Source: Arthrobacter dokdonellae (GTDB lineage: Bacteria; Actinomycetota; Actinomycetes; Actinomycetales; Micrococcaceae). From it: 64,000 nt of DNA. The notes beneath the pieces are model-generated. The model saw only the letters and a list, made by a program, of their open reading frames with translations, ran no database searches and was not told where the DNA came from. Of the stretch, positions 1-8,838 are shown piece after piece. The position numbers and the translations under genes are program-made. The stretch covers positions 124,001-188,000 of the forward strand of contig NZ_CP029642.1 of NCBI RefSeq assembly GCF_003268655.1. Reading direction: 5' to 3'. How positions within the stretch are numbered: position 1 is the first letter of the stretch; every line of letters starts with the position of its first letter.

Positions 1-786
1 CGCAACAGCCGGGACCGTACGACGGCGGCCCCGCCCGGGGATGTTCGGCCGGCGGTATGCGGCCACGGCCACCAGGCCCAGCCCGGCACCCCAGGCGGCC
101 AGGATGGCGGTCCCGGACAGGGTGGGCAGCTGTCCTCCGGCGATCCTCCAGCCCAAGTCTGCCAGCTGGTAGGTGGGCAGGGCGTGGGCAAAATCGGCCA
201 TGGCGCCAGGAAGGATGGCCGGCGGCACCCAGAGGCCGCCCATGGCGGACATGGCCATGTAGAGCCCGTAGCTCACGGGGTAGGCGCTGTCGGCGCCGAG
301 GGCGTAGCCAATGGCAATTCCCAGTGCGGCGAACACGGCGCTGCCGGCCCACAGTGCCCCGACCAGGGCCAGCCACTGGCCCGCGGTGAGGGAGACGCCC
401 TTGGCGAGCGCCGCCGTCGTGCATACCAGGACAATGGCCGGCAGGGCCGTGGCAACGCTCGCGAGCACCTTGGCGGCGAGGACCTGCCAGGTGGGGAGCG
501 GCATGGCGCGGAGCTGCCGGAGCCAGCCGGCCTGGCGTTCCTCGGCGATGCGCGGGGCCGTCGTGGACAGAACCGCCCAGATGGCGCCGTAGGCGGCCAT
601 GGCCACCATGATCTCCACCGTGCCCTTCAGCTCCCCCGGCCGGGCGGGGCCGCCGCCGAACAGCGTGGCGAACAGAAGGTAAAAGCCGATGGGGGCCAGG
701 ACGGCGAGGGCCAGGTATTTGGGGTCGCGGAGCATGCGGACAATCTCAAGACGCAGGAAATAGAGGCCGGGGAAACGGGGGTTCAT
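1..786 (-). CDS. ABC-2 type transporter permease (3' end cut by window edge)
   Basis: This is the membrane subunit of an ABC-2 export system, open at the left window edge. The reading frame starts MNPRFPGLYFLRLEIVRMLR and shows the soluble N-terminal stretch followed by hydrophobic segments such as KYLALAVLAPIGFYLLF and several later alanine/valine/leucine-rich helices. The conserved-looking segment RIAEERQAGWLRQLRAMPLP is typical of ABC-2 permeases next to the coupling region. Its ATG overlaps the TGA of the upstream ATPase gene in an ATGA, so the two are translationally coupled. About 262 codons are visible with no stop. The substrate cannot be told from sequence. Confidence 0.85.
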   Translation of the reverse strand, partial: MNPRFPGLYFLRLEIVRMLRDPKYLALAVLAPIGFYLLFATLFGGGPARPGELKGTVEIMVAMAAYGAIWAVLSTTAPRIAEERQAGWLRQLRAMPLPTWQVLAAKVLASVATALPAIVLVCTTAALAKGVSLTAGQWLALVGALWAGSAVFAALGIAIGYALGADSAYPVSYGLYMAMSAMGGLWVPPAILPGAMADFAHALPTYQLADLGWRIAGGQLPTLSGTAILAAWGAGLGLVAVAAYRRPNIPGRGRRRTVPAVA

Positions 787-1754
787 GACTGCTCCCGGGT
801 CAGGAGGCGGAACGAATCGTCGAGGGTGGGCGCGGTGACTTCCAGGTCGCGCCACGGAATGGTGCCGGCGGCAAGCGCCCGGACCGTGAGGTCGGGGTCC
901 GCCGTGCGCAGGCTGGCCCGATGGCCGCGGAGGGCGACGTCGACGGCGCCGGGCAGTGAGACCACCAGGTGACGTGCCGCTCCCTCCGGACCGTCGAGCG
1001 AAAAGCGCAGGGTGCTGGTGCCGGCGAGGCGGCGGATGGCCTCCGGTTCGCCGTCGGCGATGACGGTGCCGGCCCTCATGACGATGGCGCGGGCCGCGTT
1101 TTCGCTGACTTCCTCCAGGTAGTGCGTGGCAAAAAGCAGCGTCCGGCCGGTCCCGGCGTAGGCGCGCATGGCCTGCCAGAACTCGGCCCGGCCGGTGACG
1201 TCAAGGGCGGTGGTGGGCTCGTCCAGGACCAGCACGTCGGGGTTGGCCACGACGGCCAGCGCGAAGCGGAGCCGCTGGGCCTGCCCGCCGGAGAGGCGGC
1301 TGACGCGCCGCCCGGCGACCATGGCCAGCTGGGCCAGCTCCAGCGCCTCCCCGACGGCGAGGGGGTTCGGGTAGAGCCGGCTGCCCAGGGTGAGCAGTTC
1401 CGCCACTGTGACGCCGGGCATGAAGCCGGCGTCCTGAAGCATGGCGGCGATGCGGCCCTGCAGCACAGCCGCACGGGGCGCCCGCCCGCAGATGGCTACG
1501 GCGCCGGAGCTTGGCACGGCCAGGCCAAGCATGACGGAGAGTGTGGTGGACTTTCCGGCGCCGTTGGGGCCGAGCAGCGCCACGGTTTCGCCGCGGGCAA
1601 TGTCAACGTTCAGGTCCTTGACCGCCGCGACGGGCCCGAAGTTTTTGGACACGCCGCGGAGGGAAACGGCGGGTGCTTCGTCAGGTGCGGGTGCAGTGTG
1701 GCGGCCCGGGCTGGGTGCCGGCCGCGTGGTCAGTCTGGTTGGTGGTGCGTTCAT
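783..1754 (-). CDS. ABC transporter ATP-binding protein
   Basis: This is the ATPase subunit that energises the adjacent ABC-2 permease. From the chosen ATG (MNAPPTR) it is 323 residues. Walker A GPNGAGKST lies at about residues 62-70, the signature LSGGQAQRLRFALA follows, and Walker B VLVLDEPTTALD closes the nucleotide-binding domain. A C-terminal tail of about 90 residues resembles that of CcmA/DrrA-type exporters. The frame stays open upstream to 1844, but that extension is arginine- and proline-rich and precedes the usual family start, so the ATG at 1754 is preferred. The 3' end overlaps the permease start by four bases. Confidence 0.9.
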   Translation of the reverse strand: MNAPPTRLTTRPAPSPGRHTAPAPDEAPAVSLRGVSKNFGPVAAVKDLNVDIARGETVALLGPNGAGKSTTLSVMLGLAVPSSGAVAICGRAPRAAVLQGRIAAMLQDAGFMPGVTVAELLTLGSRLYPNPLAVGEALELAQLAMVAGRRVSRLSGGQAQRLRFALAVVANPDVLVLDEPTTALDVTGRAEFWQAMRAYAGTGRTLLFATHYLEEVSENAARAIVMRAGTVIADGEPEAIRRLAGTSTLRFSLDGPEGAARHLVVSLPGAVDVALRGHRASLRTADPDLTVRALAAGTIPWRDLEVTAPTLDDSFRLLTREQS

Positions 1755-1932
1755 GGCCCCAGTATGCGCCGGGCCGGGCCGCCGGCGCGTCGGTCCCGTG
1801 GACAATCCGGCTACGCCATTGGGACCGGCCCGGACCCGCCGCAACTACGCTGGCTGGAGTACCCGGCGCCGTGATGGGTTCCCCGGTGCGCCCCGTTGCG
1901 CTCCCGCCAGTTGGATCGTTTAGTCTGCAACC

Positions 1933-2703
1933 ATGACGAATGCCGCCGGACAACTGGGAAATGCGGCCGCCGACTGGTGGCACGCCGTGCTGGCCGGGTT
2001 CGTGCACAACGGAGCCCCTGCCGTGCCGCCCGCGGTGCTTGGCGGGATCGTGGCCGTGGCCATTGCCCTGAGCATCCCGCGCGGGACGTGGCGCTGGTTC
2101 GGCCTGTACGTGACGTTTGTGCACGAGCTGGGCCACGCCTTTGCCGCGCTCATGACCGGCCGGTACATCCACGGCCTGACCATCGGGCTGGACCATTCCG
2201 GGCAGCTGGCCAGCACGGGCCGCCGCGGTTTCAGCGCCACCTGGTCCGGCTTTTGGGGGTATCCGGCGCCGGCGGTGGTGGGCGCGGCATTGGTGTGGTC
2301 GGTGTCCGCGGGGTGGGCCGGTGCCGCCATGTCCCTCGGTGCGCTGGTGCTGCTCGTGGCCCTGGTGTTCCTGCGCAACTTCACCGGGATCCTGGTGGCC
2401 CTGGCCAGCGCGGCCGTGGCCCAGGCGCTGGTGATGCTGGCCGGTCCGGTGACGGTCAGCTATGCGGTGCTGGCCCTGGGCATCGCCCTGGGAGTGGGCT
2501 CCGTGCGTGACTTCCTCAAGGTGGCCGCCGTCCACACCAGCCGCCGCAGCCAGCTGGCCAGCTCCGACGCGTGGATCCTCTCCCGCTCCACCGGCCTCCC
2601 GGCGGTCCTGTGGCTGGCGGGATTTGCGCTGGTCATCGCTGCCTGCGCCGTGTCGTCGGCCTGGCTGCTGTTGGGGATGCTGGACCGTCAGGCCACCCTG
2701 TAG
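1933..2703 (+). CDS. M50B-like membrane metalloprotease-fold protein
   Basis: This is a 256-residue multi-pass membrane protein. The zinc-ligand motif HELGHA is at residues 64-69, just after a hydrophobic segment, and a proline-containing stretch and further hydrophobic segments follow. It matches the peptidase M50B-like family that is common as a stand-alone gene in actinobacteria. The family's substrate is unknown. The ATG is 22 bases after another in-frame region of low coding quality and gives the natural N-terminus. The gene ends 16 bases inside the convergent reductase gene, so no separate terminator fits between them. Confidence 0.75.
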   Translation: MTNAAGQLGNAAADWWHAVLAGFVHNGAPAVPPAVLGGIVAVAIALSIPRGTWRWFGLYVTFVHELGHAFAALMTGRYIHGLTIGLDHSGQLASTGRRGFSATWSGFWGYPAPAVVGAALVWSVSAGWAGAAMSLGALVLLVALVFLRNFTGILVALASAAVAQALVMLAGPVTVSYAVLALGIALGVGSVRDFLKVAAVHTSRRSQLASSDAWILSRSTGLPAVLWLAGFALVIAACAVSSAWLLLGMLDRQATL

Positions 2704-3245
2704 TGGAGATGGACGGCGCCGTTGCGGAACGTGCGCTCATCCAGCAGTTCCAGTGCCGCCGGGACTGCGTCGGGCAGGGCCCTGGTGCCGCCGCCGACGA
2801 TGACGGGGTGGACGAACAGGTGGATCTGGTCCACCAGCCCGGCCGCGAGCGCCTGGCCGGCCAGTCCGGCGCCGCCCACGGAAAGGTCGCTGCCGGCCTC
2901 GGCCTTCAGGCGGCGGACGGTGTCCGGGTCAAAGCCTGGCTCAATCCGTGTCCGGGCCGTGTCGGCGGACTCCAGGGTCCGGGAGTAGACCACCTTGTCC
3001 GCCATGTGCCACAGGTCGGCGTAGTCCCGCATCACGCGGGGCTGGTCCGTCTGCCCGTACAGGTTTTCCCAGACCTTCATGGTCTCGTACAGGCGGCGGC
3101 CGTACAGGTAGGTGCCGATGGGGCCTTCGAGGTCGTTGATGAAGGCGTGTTGCTCCTCATCCGGCGCACACCAGTCGAAGTTGCCGCCGGCGTCGTTGAC
3201 GTAGCCGTCCAGCGACGTCATTGCGGTGTAAACGAGTTGTGCCAC
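2688..3245 (-). CDS. dihydrofolate reductase family protein (RibD C-terminal fold)
   Basis: This 185-residue protein starts MAQLVYTAMTSLDGYVNDA, the usual opening of the RibD C-terminal/dihydrofolate-reductase-like family. Later it has SVGGAGLAGQALAAGLVDQI, the family's dinucleotide-binding segment, and FVHPVIVGGGTRALPDA near the C-terminus. It probably binds NADPH and reduces a small heterocyclic substrate, but many members have no assigned role. It converges on the M50B-like gene and overlaps its end. A stand-alone gene; nothing nearby suggests folate or riboflavin synthesis. Confidence 0.85.
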   Translation of the reverse strand: MAQLVYTAMTSLDGYVNDAGGNFDWCAPDEEQHAFINDLEGPIGTYLYGRRLYETMKVWENLYGQTDQPRVMRDYADLWHMADKVVYSRTLESADTARTRIEPGFDPDTVRRLKAEAGSDLSVGGAGLAGQALAAGLVDQIHLFVHPVIVGGGTRALPDAVPAALELLDERTFRNGAVHLHYRVA

Positions 3246-3327
3246 GAGCGATCATCCCCTGACGCTTGACCTACCGCTGTCCTTGTCCGTCCCTCCAGTA
3301 TTGGCTTTTCCGCCGCACTACGGCAGC

Positions 3328-5655
3328 CTATTTGCCCAATTTCTTCAGCAGCCATTTCACAGCCTGGTCGGATTGGCTGCCAAAGGGATCCTCGTTCACC
3401 ATGTACGTCCACGTGGAGGACGCCCGGCGGATGCCCGCCGCTTCCAGGTCCACGGCCCCGCCGGCCGGTTCCAGCCCGTCCAACGCGGCCCGGGCGCTGG
3501 CCGCGGCCCGGTCAAGGAACCCTTCGAAGGCGAAAATGGTTTCCCGGCGGAATTCATCCAGCGGGTTTTGCCGGCCCAGTGCCCGCAGGTGGATCGCGGC
3601 GCGCTGCTCGGACAGCAGGGCCAGGTGGTCGCTCCACTGCGCGTCCAGCTCGAACAGCATGACCTGGCGGCAGATCCGGAGCAGTTCCGCCGCGCCGAGT
3701 GCCCGATGGAATTCCCCCAGGCGGCCCGCTCCTTCGTACGGTTTCAGGGCCGCGGCGTCGTCCGTCAGGACCCGGTCCCGTTCGGCCAGCACCACCCGGC
3801 GCTGGTAGGCAACGAGCTCGTTGTACTTCCAGGAGTTTTCCTGCATGGTGAAGCGTTCCTGCTCCGCCAGGCGCTGGGTGCGGTCCAGCAGGCCGGACAC
3901 GCCCGCCCGGGCGACGAGTCCGGCGTCGTCCGCGTCCCCGGCGAGGGAACTGCTCAACTCCAGCCCGTGGACTTCCTGGCCGTTGGCGGCCGGGTCCTCG
4001 ATGCTGGAGAAGATCACGCTGGCGCCGGGATCGCCCTGCCGGCCGGCCCGTCCCCGGAGCTGCGCGTCGAGGCGCGGCGACCAAAAACGCCCGGCGATGA
4101 CCACCAGCAGCCCGCCCAGCGCCGCCACCCCGCCGTGGGCGGCCGCGCTGGCGCCCTTGCCCCCGAGCAGAATGTCCGTGCCGCGGCCGGCCATCTGGGT
4201 GGAGACCGTGACGGCGTTCTTCCGGCCCGCCTCCGCGATGATGCCCGCCTCCAGCGCGTCGTTGCGCGCGTTGAGGACCTGGCAGGGGACGTTTCTGGCG
4301 CACAGGGCCGCGGCGAAGCGCTCCGACGCGGCGACGCTGTGCGTGCCAAGGAGCACCGGCTGGCCCGTGGCGTGCGCGGCCGCCACGGCCTCGACCACGG
4401 CGTCGTCGCGCTGGGCGGCGGTGGCGTAGATCCGCTCGGGCAGGTCCTTGCGGATGCACGGCTTGTGCGGCGGGATCCGGCCGGCGTCGAGCGTGTAATG
4501 GGTGCGCAGGTACTCCGCGACGGCCTGGGCGGTGCCGCTCATGCCGGTGAGGGTGGTGAAGGATTTAATGAGGTCACGCACCAGCAGCTGGTCCAGGACC
4601 TCTCCCTGCTCGGTTTTGAGCAGGCCTTCCTTGGTCTCCACGGCGGCCTGCAGGCCGTCCGGCCAGCGCTGTGTCTGGGCCACCCGGCCGCGGGAGTCCG
4701 AGACAATTTGGGCCCGGCCGTCGCGCACGATGTAGTCGACGTCCCGCTGCAGCAGGACCTGGGCATGCAGGGCGGTGTTGATGGAGGAAAACAGGGGTGT
4801 TCCCTCCGCCGAGTAAAGTTCGACGCCGGGCCACCTCACGGCCGCCTTGTCGATGCCGGCGTCCGTCAGCGAGACGTTCCGCCGGTCCGGCTCCACGGTG
4901 TAGTCCGCCTCCGGGTCCAGGCCGCGGACAAACTCCGCCACGTCCACGCCCCGCAGCTCGCTGCGGGCCCGGCCGGCCAGGACCAGCGGCACCACCGCCT
5001 CGTCCACCAGCACCGAGTCGATCTCGTCCACGATGCACGCGTCAAAGGGCTGGAGGACCGCCTGGTCCGGCTCGGTGCGGCTGCGGTCCCGCAGGACATC
5101 GAAGCCGAGCTCGTTGACGGAGACATAGACGACGCCGGCCTGGTACGCCTGCCGCTTTTCCTCCGGGGTGCTTGTTGCGGCCACGGACGCCGCCGTGACT
5201 CCCAGCGCCTGGTAGTACGGGCCCATCCAGGCGGCGTCGCGCCGGGCCAGGTAATCGTTGACCGTGAGGACGTGGACGCGGCGGCCGTTCAGGGCATGTG
5301 CACCGGCCACCAGTGCGCCCACCAGGGTCTTGCCTTCCCCAGTGTCCATCTCCACGACGGTGCCCTGCAGCATGGTGGCGGCCGCCAGCAATTGCGTGTC
5401 AAAGGGCACCATGTCCAGGGCCTGTCCGGCCAGGATGCGGGCGCCGAACAGGTAGTCTTCCAGGCGCTGTCCTGTCCACGGACCGTGGTTCTCCGCGAGC
5501 TGCCTGACGATTTTCCGGGCCTGGGCCAGGCCCTCACGTTCGGTGGCTGCGCCCGCCCGATGCACGGCCCGGTCGACAGCCCCGCCGAAGGTGGCCGTGT
5601 CCGCGACGCCGGGGGTGTTGAACAGCCAGTTCTTGAATTGCTGGGGGAAACGCAC
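3328..5655 (-). CDS. secA2: accessory Sec system translocase SecA2
   Basis: This is a 775-residue SecA-family ATPase, shorter than housekeeping SecA and matching the actinobacterial SecA2 length. Walker A (MDTGEGKT) falls at about residues 103-110, the DEID Walker B at about 212, and helicase motifs TQMAGRGTDI and LRGRAGRQGDPG follow in the second motor domain. No cysteine-rich zinc tail is present. I chose the GTG giving MRFPQQFKNWLFNTPG because the open frame upstream to 5853 is arginine/proline-rich and a GAGG sits just before this GTG. SecA2 works with SecYEG to export a small subset of proteins. No accessory SecY or glycosylation genes are nearby. Confidence 0.93.
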   Translation of the reverse strand: MRFPQQFKNWLFNTPGVADTATFGGAVDRAVHRAGAATEREGLAQARKIVRQLAENHGPWTGQRLEDYLFGARILAGQALDMVPFDTQLLAAATMLQGTVVEMDTGEGKTLVGALVAGAHALNGRRVHVLTVNDYLARRDAAWMGPYYQALGVTAASVAATSTPEEKRQAYQAGVVYVSVNELGFDVLRDRSRTEPDQAVLQPFDACIVDEIDSVLVDEAVVPLVLAGRARSELRGVDVAEFVRGLDPEADYTVEPDRRNVSLTDAGIDKAAVRWPGVELYSAEGTPLFSSINTALHAQVLLQRDVDYIVRDGRAQIVSDSRGRVAQTQRWPDGLQAAVETKEGLLKTEQGEVLDQLLVRDLIKSFTTLTGMSGTAQAVAEYLRTHYTLDAGRIPPHKPCIRKDLPERIYATAAQRDDAVVEAVAAAHATGQPVLLGTHSVAASERFAAALCARNVPCQVLNARNDALEAGIIAEAGRKNAVTVSTQMAGRGTDILLGGKGASAAAHGGVAALGGLLVVIAGRFWSPRLDAQLRGRAGRQGDPGASVIFSSIEDPAANGQEVHGLELSSSLAGDADDAGLVARAGVSGLLDRTQRLAEQERFTMQENSWKYNELVAYQRRVVLAERDRVLTDDAAALKPYEGAGRLGEFHRALGAAELLRICRQVMLFELDAQWSDHLALLSEQRAAIHLRALGRQNPLDEFRRETIFAFEGFLDRAAASARAALDGLEPAGGAVDLEAAGIRRASSTWTYMVNEDPFGSQSDQAVKWLLKKLGK

Positions 5656-5836
5656 GGTGCCTCGAGTCGTTGGGGCCTGGCCGGCCTGTGGTCCTTCCAC
5701 GGTACGCGGGGCGCGGGGTGGGCGGCAACGCGGGCGCGTTACGGAGCCAGGTGTTCCCGGCGCAGAGGCTGCCGGGCGTGACCACGCCCACCCTGGTCTC
5801 GCCGTCGCCCCGCAGGCTCCGCCGCTGACGTTCCGC

Positions 5837-6529
5837 TCAGCGGCACCGCGCAATGACGGCGTCGATCTCTTTCGCGGTGACCCCGTTGGCCAGCAGGAGC
5901 GCGCGCACGTCGAGGCCGTTCACAAAATCAGTCAAGGCGCGCTCCCTGTCCGCCACGACGCCGGCGATCTCCTCCTCGGCCAGATAGCTCTCATACGGGT
6001 GCTTGACCGGCGCCACCAGGTGCCAGCTGTTGATGCCGCGCGAGGCCAGCTCATCCTCCCGGGCGGCGCGGCCCGCCTGCCCGGTCAGCGCCAGCAGCAG
6101 CGAGGCGACCAGCCCGGTCCTGTCCCGCCCCGCGGAACAATGGATCACCACCGCCCCACGCGCCACGGCCAGTTCCTTGAACACCTCGGCCACCCGCCCG
6201 GGAAACAGCCGCAGGATGTCCTTGTACAGCCTGGGATGGTTCATGTAGGGCTGCACCAGCGCCTGGTATTCGGCGTTCTCCGGGTCCTCCGTGGGGTAAT
6301 TGACGACGTCGAACCCGGCCATGGCGTCCTCCCCCACCACCGGGTCGGTTGGCCTGCGCCTGCGCTCGCCGGGATTCCGCAGGTCGATGACGGTGCGGAC
6401 GCCGTCGTCGTACACCTGCCGCCAGCCGCGCTCGGTGAGCCACTCGCTGCGGCCCATCCGGTAGATGTCGCCCATGAGCAGGCGGGCGTTGACGGCCCCT
6501 TCCCAGTGCGGGACTTCCGGTGCGGACAT
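5837..6529 (-). CDS. tyrosine-protein phosphatase
   Basis: This 230-residue enzyme carries the phosphatase loop HCSAGRDRTG with the catalytic cysteine at residue 131. The N-terminal part has the NARLLMGDIYRMGRSEWLTE and VRTVIDLRNPGE segments usual for the bacterial Y_phosphatase3 family, which removes phosphate from tyrosine or from lipid-type substrates. It follows the acetyltransferase gene with no gap (TAAATG), so the two are cotranscribed. No kinase is nearby to suggest a partner. Confidence 0.9.
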   Translation of the reverse strand: MSAPEVPHWEGAVNARLLMGDIYRMGRSEWLTERGWRQVYDDGVRTVIDLRNPGERRRRPTDPVVGEDAMAGFDVVNYPTEDPENAEYQALVQPYMNHPRLYKDILRLFPGRVAEVFKELAVARGAVVIHCSAGRDRTGLVASLLLALTGQAGRAAREDELASRGINSWHLVAPVKHPYESYLAEEEIAGVVADRERALTDFVNGLDVRALLLANGVTAKEIDAVIARCR

Positions 6530-7132
6530 TTAGCGCTTCTTGGCTATCCGCAGGTCAAGCCCGCTGCGGACCTGCGGCCATTCGTTGGCCAGGATCGAGA
6601 AGACCACGGTGTCGCGCAGGGAGCCGTCGGGCATGCGCCGGTGCGATCGCAGGACGCCGTCCTGCTTGGCGCCGAGCCGGGCGATGGCTGCGCGCGACTG
6701 CATGTTCATCCAGTGCGTGTTGAATTCCACCGCCACGCAGCCGAGGCTTTCAAAGGCGTGCCCCAGCAGCAGGCGCTTGCTGTCGGGGTTGGTCCCCGTG
6801 CCCTGGACACCGGCCGCATTCCACGTATAGCCGATTTCCAGGCGGGGCACCTCGGGGACGATGTTGCAGTACGTGGTCATGCCGATGACCTTGCCCTGCC
6901 CGGCGGGATCGTTCAGGCGCGTGGTGAACGGCAGCATCGTGCCGGAGTCCTGCAGGGCCAGGCGGCGCTCGATTTCCGCCTCCATATCCTCCGGGCGCGG
7001 GACGGAGGTGTACCAGAGGTTCCACAGTTCGCCGTCGGAGGCGGCTTCCACCAGGCCGTCGTGGTGGTCCCGGCTCAGCGGCTCGAGGGTGACGTACTTT
7101 CCGCGCAGGGTAACCGGTGCAAATGCTGTCAT
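6530..7132 (-). CDS. GNAT family N-acetyltransferase (RimJ/RimL type)
   Basis: This 200-residue protein has the RimJ/RimL layout. It opens with RGKYVTLEPLSRDHHDGLVEAA, continues with VIGMTTYCNIVPEVPRLEIGYTWN, and has the acetyl-CoA-binding region NPDSKRLLLGHAFESLGCVAVEFNTHWMN. Members acetylate N-termini or small molecules. The target here is unknown. It is the first gene of a two-gene unit with the phosphatase. A 51-bp palindrome sits just upstream, in the divergent spacer shared with the VOC gene. Confidence 0.85.
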   Translation of the reverse strand: MTAFAPVTLRGKYVTLEPLSRDHHDGLVEAASDGELWNLWYTSVPRPEDMEAEIERRLALQDSGTMLPFTTRLNDPAGQGKVIGMTTYCNIVPEVPRLEIGYTWNAAGVQGTGTNPDSKRLLLGHAFESLGCVAVEFNTHWMNMQSRAAIARLGAKQDGVLRSHRRMPDGSLRDTVVFSILANEWPQVRSGLDLRIAKKR

Positions 7133-7177
7133 GAAAAAACACTAGCGGATGCCGCTCAACGCTGAAGTGGCGCGCCA

Positions 7178-7228
7178 TTGGATCCCAACCATGCTCCACT
7201 TGCCAAGTGGAGCATGGTCGGGATCCAA
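7178..7228. repeat. 51-bp near-perfect palindrome between divergent genes
   Basis: Bases 7178-7202 pair with 7204-7228 around a single central base (7203), with one mismatch (7187 against 7219). The arms begin TTGGATCCCAACCATGC. It lies between the divergent acetyltransferase and VOC genes, 50 bases before the VOC start. It could be a regulator site, a cruciform or a repeat-element remnant. No known family is recognised. Confidence 0.7.
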
Positions 7229-7277
7229 CCGGGCTCCACTGCTGGACCGCCGGGCCGGACCGGGGCAGACTTTCGAC

Positions 7278-7712
7278 ATGGCCTATTCACTGCAGATTGT
7301 CGTCGACGCGCTCAAACCCCACGACCTTGCGGACTGGTGGGCCGAGACCATGGGCTGGCGGGTGGAGCCCTCCGACGAGGCGTTCATCCGCACCATGGTG
7401 CACCAGGGCCACGCCGGCCAGGAGCAGACCATGCACCACAACGGCGTGCTGGTCTGGAAGGACGGCCAGGCCATTACGGCGGGCCCGGACGCCGGCAGCG
7501 GCCAGCCGCGGATCCTGTTCCAATCCGGGGCCCAAGAAAAGGCCGGCAAGAACCGCGTCCACTGGGATGTGCGGCTTGGCGGCGAGGACAAGGCCGATGC
7601 ACGGGCCCGCCTGGAGGCCCGCGGCGCCACGTTTCTGTGGGAGGCCAGCCAGGGCCCGCACGCCTGGTTCACCATGGCCGATCCCGAAGGCAACGAGTTC
7701 TGCATCAGCTGA
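7278..7712 (+). CDS. VOC (glyoxalase/bleomycin-resistance fold) family protein
   Basis: This is a 144-residue single-domain protein starting MAYSLQIVVDALKPHDLADW and ending with WFTMADPEGNEFCIS, the typical last strand of VOC proteins in which the glutamate often binds a metal. The histidines of KNRVHWDVRL and the N-terminal strand complete the fold. The family includes glyoxalase I and resistance proteins. The substrate here is unknown. I took the ATG at 7278, because the frame upstream of it runs through the palindrome and is not conserved-looking. Confidence 0.85.
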   Translation: MAYSLQIVVDALKPHDLADWWAETMGWRVEPSDEAFIRTMVHQGHAGQEQTMHHNGVLVWKDGQAITAGPDAGSGQPRILFQSGAQEKAGKNRVHWDVRLGGEDKADARARLEARGATFLWEASQGPHAWFTMADPEGNEFCIS

Positions 7713-7731
7713 CGGCACCTGTGTGAACCTC

Positions 7732-7761
7732 TGTGAATCTTATGAATTCATAAAATTCACA
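7732..7761. promoter_or_regulatory. AT-rich 30-bp dyad, possible operator
   Basis: The segment contains a perfect core palindrome TTATGAATTCATAA inside a longer dyad with TGTGAAT on the left and ATTCACA on the right. A further half copy (AATTCATAAG) follows at 7764-7773. It is strikingly AT-rich for this DNA. It lies 118 bases upstream of menB and just after the VOC gene, so it may be an operator for menB or part of its promoter. The regulator is unknown. Confidence 0.5.
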
Positions 7762-7878
7762 CAAATTCATAAGCCGTCTGGGATGGCAGGATGGACAATG
7801 TCACCGCGCAGGACGGCGAAGCCTTCGCGTCGGCTCTGACGCTGCCCCGCCTGTCCGCCCTGCCAGCCCGCTAAGATC

Positions 7879-8838
7879 GTGAGGGTGAGCGCAGACAATC
7901 TCCCCGAGCAGGTTTCCGACATCTTTGACCCCACCCGCTGGCGCGTGGTGGAGGGCTTCGACTTCACCGACATGACCTACCACCGCCAGGTGGAACGGGA
8001 TGCGGACGGCGCCGTGCTCAGGGACCTGCCCACGGTCCGCATCGCCTTCAACCGCCCCGAAGTGCGCAACGCGTTCCGCCCCGGCACCGTGGACGAGCTC
8101 TACCGCGCCATGGACCACGCCCGCATGACCCCTGACGTGGCCACCGTGCTGCTCACCGGCAACGGCCCCTCCCCCAAGGACGGCGGCCACTCCTTCTGTT
8201 CCGGCGGCGACCAGCGCATCCGCGGCCGCGACGGCTACAAGTATGCCGATGGGGAAACCACCGAAACCATCGACCCCGCCCGCGCCGGCCGCCTGCACAT
8301 CCTGGAAGTCCAGCGGCTAATGCGCACCATGCCCAAGGTGGTCATCGCCGTCGTCAACGGCTGGGCAGCGGGCGGCGGGCACTCACTGCACGTGGTCTCA
8401 GACCTGACCATCGCCTCCCGCCAGCATGGGAAGTTCAAGCAGACCGACGCCACCGTGGGCTCCTTCGACGCCGGCTACGGCTCGGCGCTGCTGGCCCGCC
8501 AGATCGGCCAGAAGGCGGCCCGGGAGATCTTTTTCCTGGCCCGCGAGTACTCCGCCGAGGACATGGTGCGCATGGGCGCCGTCAACGAGGCCGTGGAGCA
8601 CACCGAGCTGGAAAAAACGGCCCTGGAATACGCCGCGGACATCGCCCGCCAGTCCCCGCAGGCCATCCGCATGCTCAAGTTCGCCTTCAACCTGGCCGAC
8701 GACGGCCTGGCCGGTCAGCAGGTCTTCGCGGGCGAGGCCACTCGGCTGGCCTACATGACGGACGAGGCCGTGGAGGGCAAGGAAGCCTTCCTGGAGAAGC
8801 GCGACCCCGACTGGTCCGCCTTCCCCTACTACTTCTAG
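7879..8838 (+). CDS. menB: 1,4-dihydroxy-2-naphthoyl-CoA synthase
   Basis: This crotonase-fold enzyme of 319 residues closes the second ring of the menaquinone head group from o-succinylbenzoyl-CoA. Diagnostic segments are VRIAFNRPEVRNAFRPGTV, FCSGGDQRIRGRDGY (oxyanion region), VIAVVNGWAAGGGHSLHVV and DATVGSFDAGYGSALLARQI. The C-terminal FLEKRDPDWSAFPYYF is the classic MenB ending. The start is GTG at 7879, and a second GTG at 7885 is also possible. menE begins at the very next base after its stop. Confidence 0.95.
   Translation: MRVSADNLPEQVSDIFDPTRWRVVEGFDFTDMTYHRQVERDADGAVLRDLPTVRIAFNRPEVRNAFRPGTVDELYRAMDHARMTPDVATVLLTGNGPSPKDGGHSFCSGGDQRIRGRDGYKYADGETTETIDPARAGRLHILEVQRLMRTMPKVVIAVVNGWAAGGGHSLHVVSDLTIASRQHGKFKQTDATVGSFDAGYGSALLARQIGQKAAREIFFLAREYSAEDMVRMGAVNEAVEHTELEKTALEYAADIARQSPQAIRMLKFAFNLADDGLAGQQVFAGEATRLAYMTDEAVEGKEAFLEKRDPDWSAFPYYF

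Noticed and set aside
184..972. A 262-codon plus-strand frame across the ABC transporter genes
   Set aside because: It lies antisense to the ABC-2 permease and the ATPase, both with clear family features.
3283..5781. An 832-codon open frame on the plus strand opposite secA2
   Set aside because: It is the mirror of a high-GC gene with strong codon bias. The minus strand has full SecA motifs and this frame has none.
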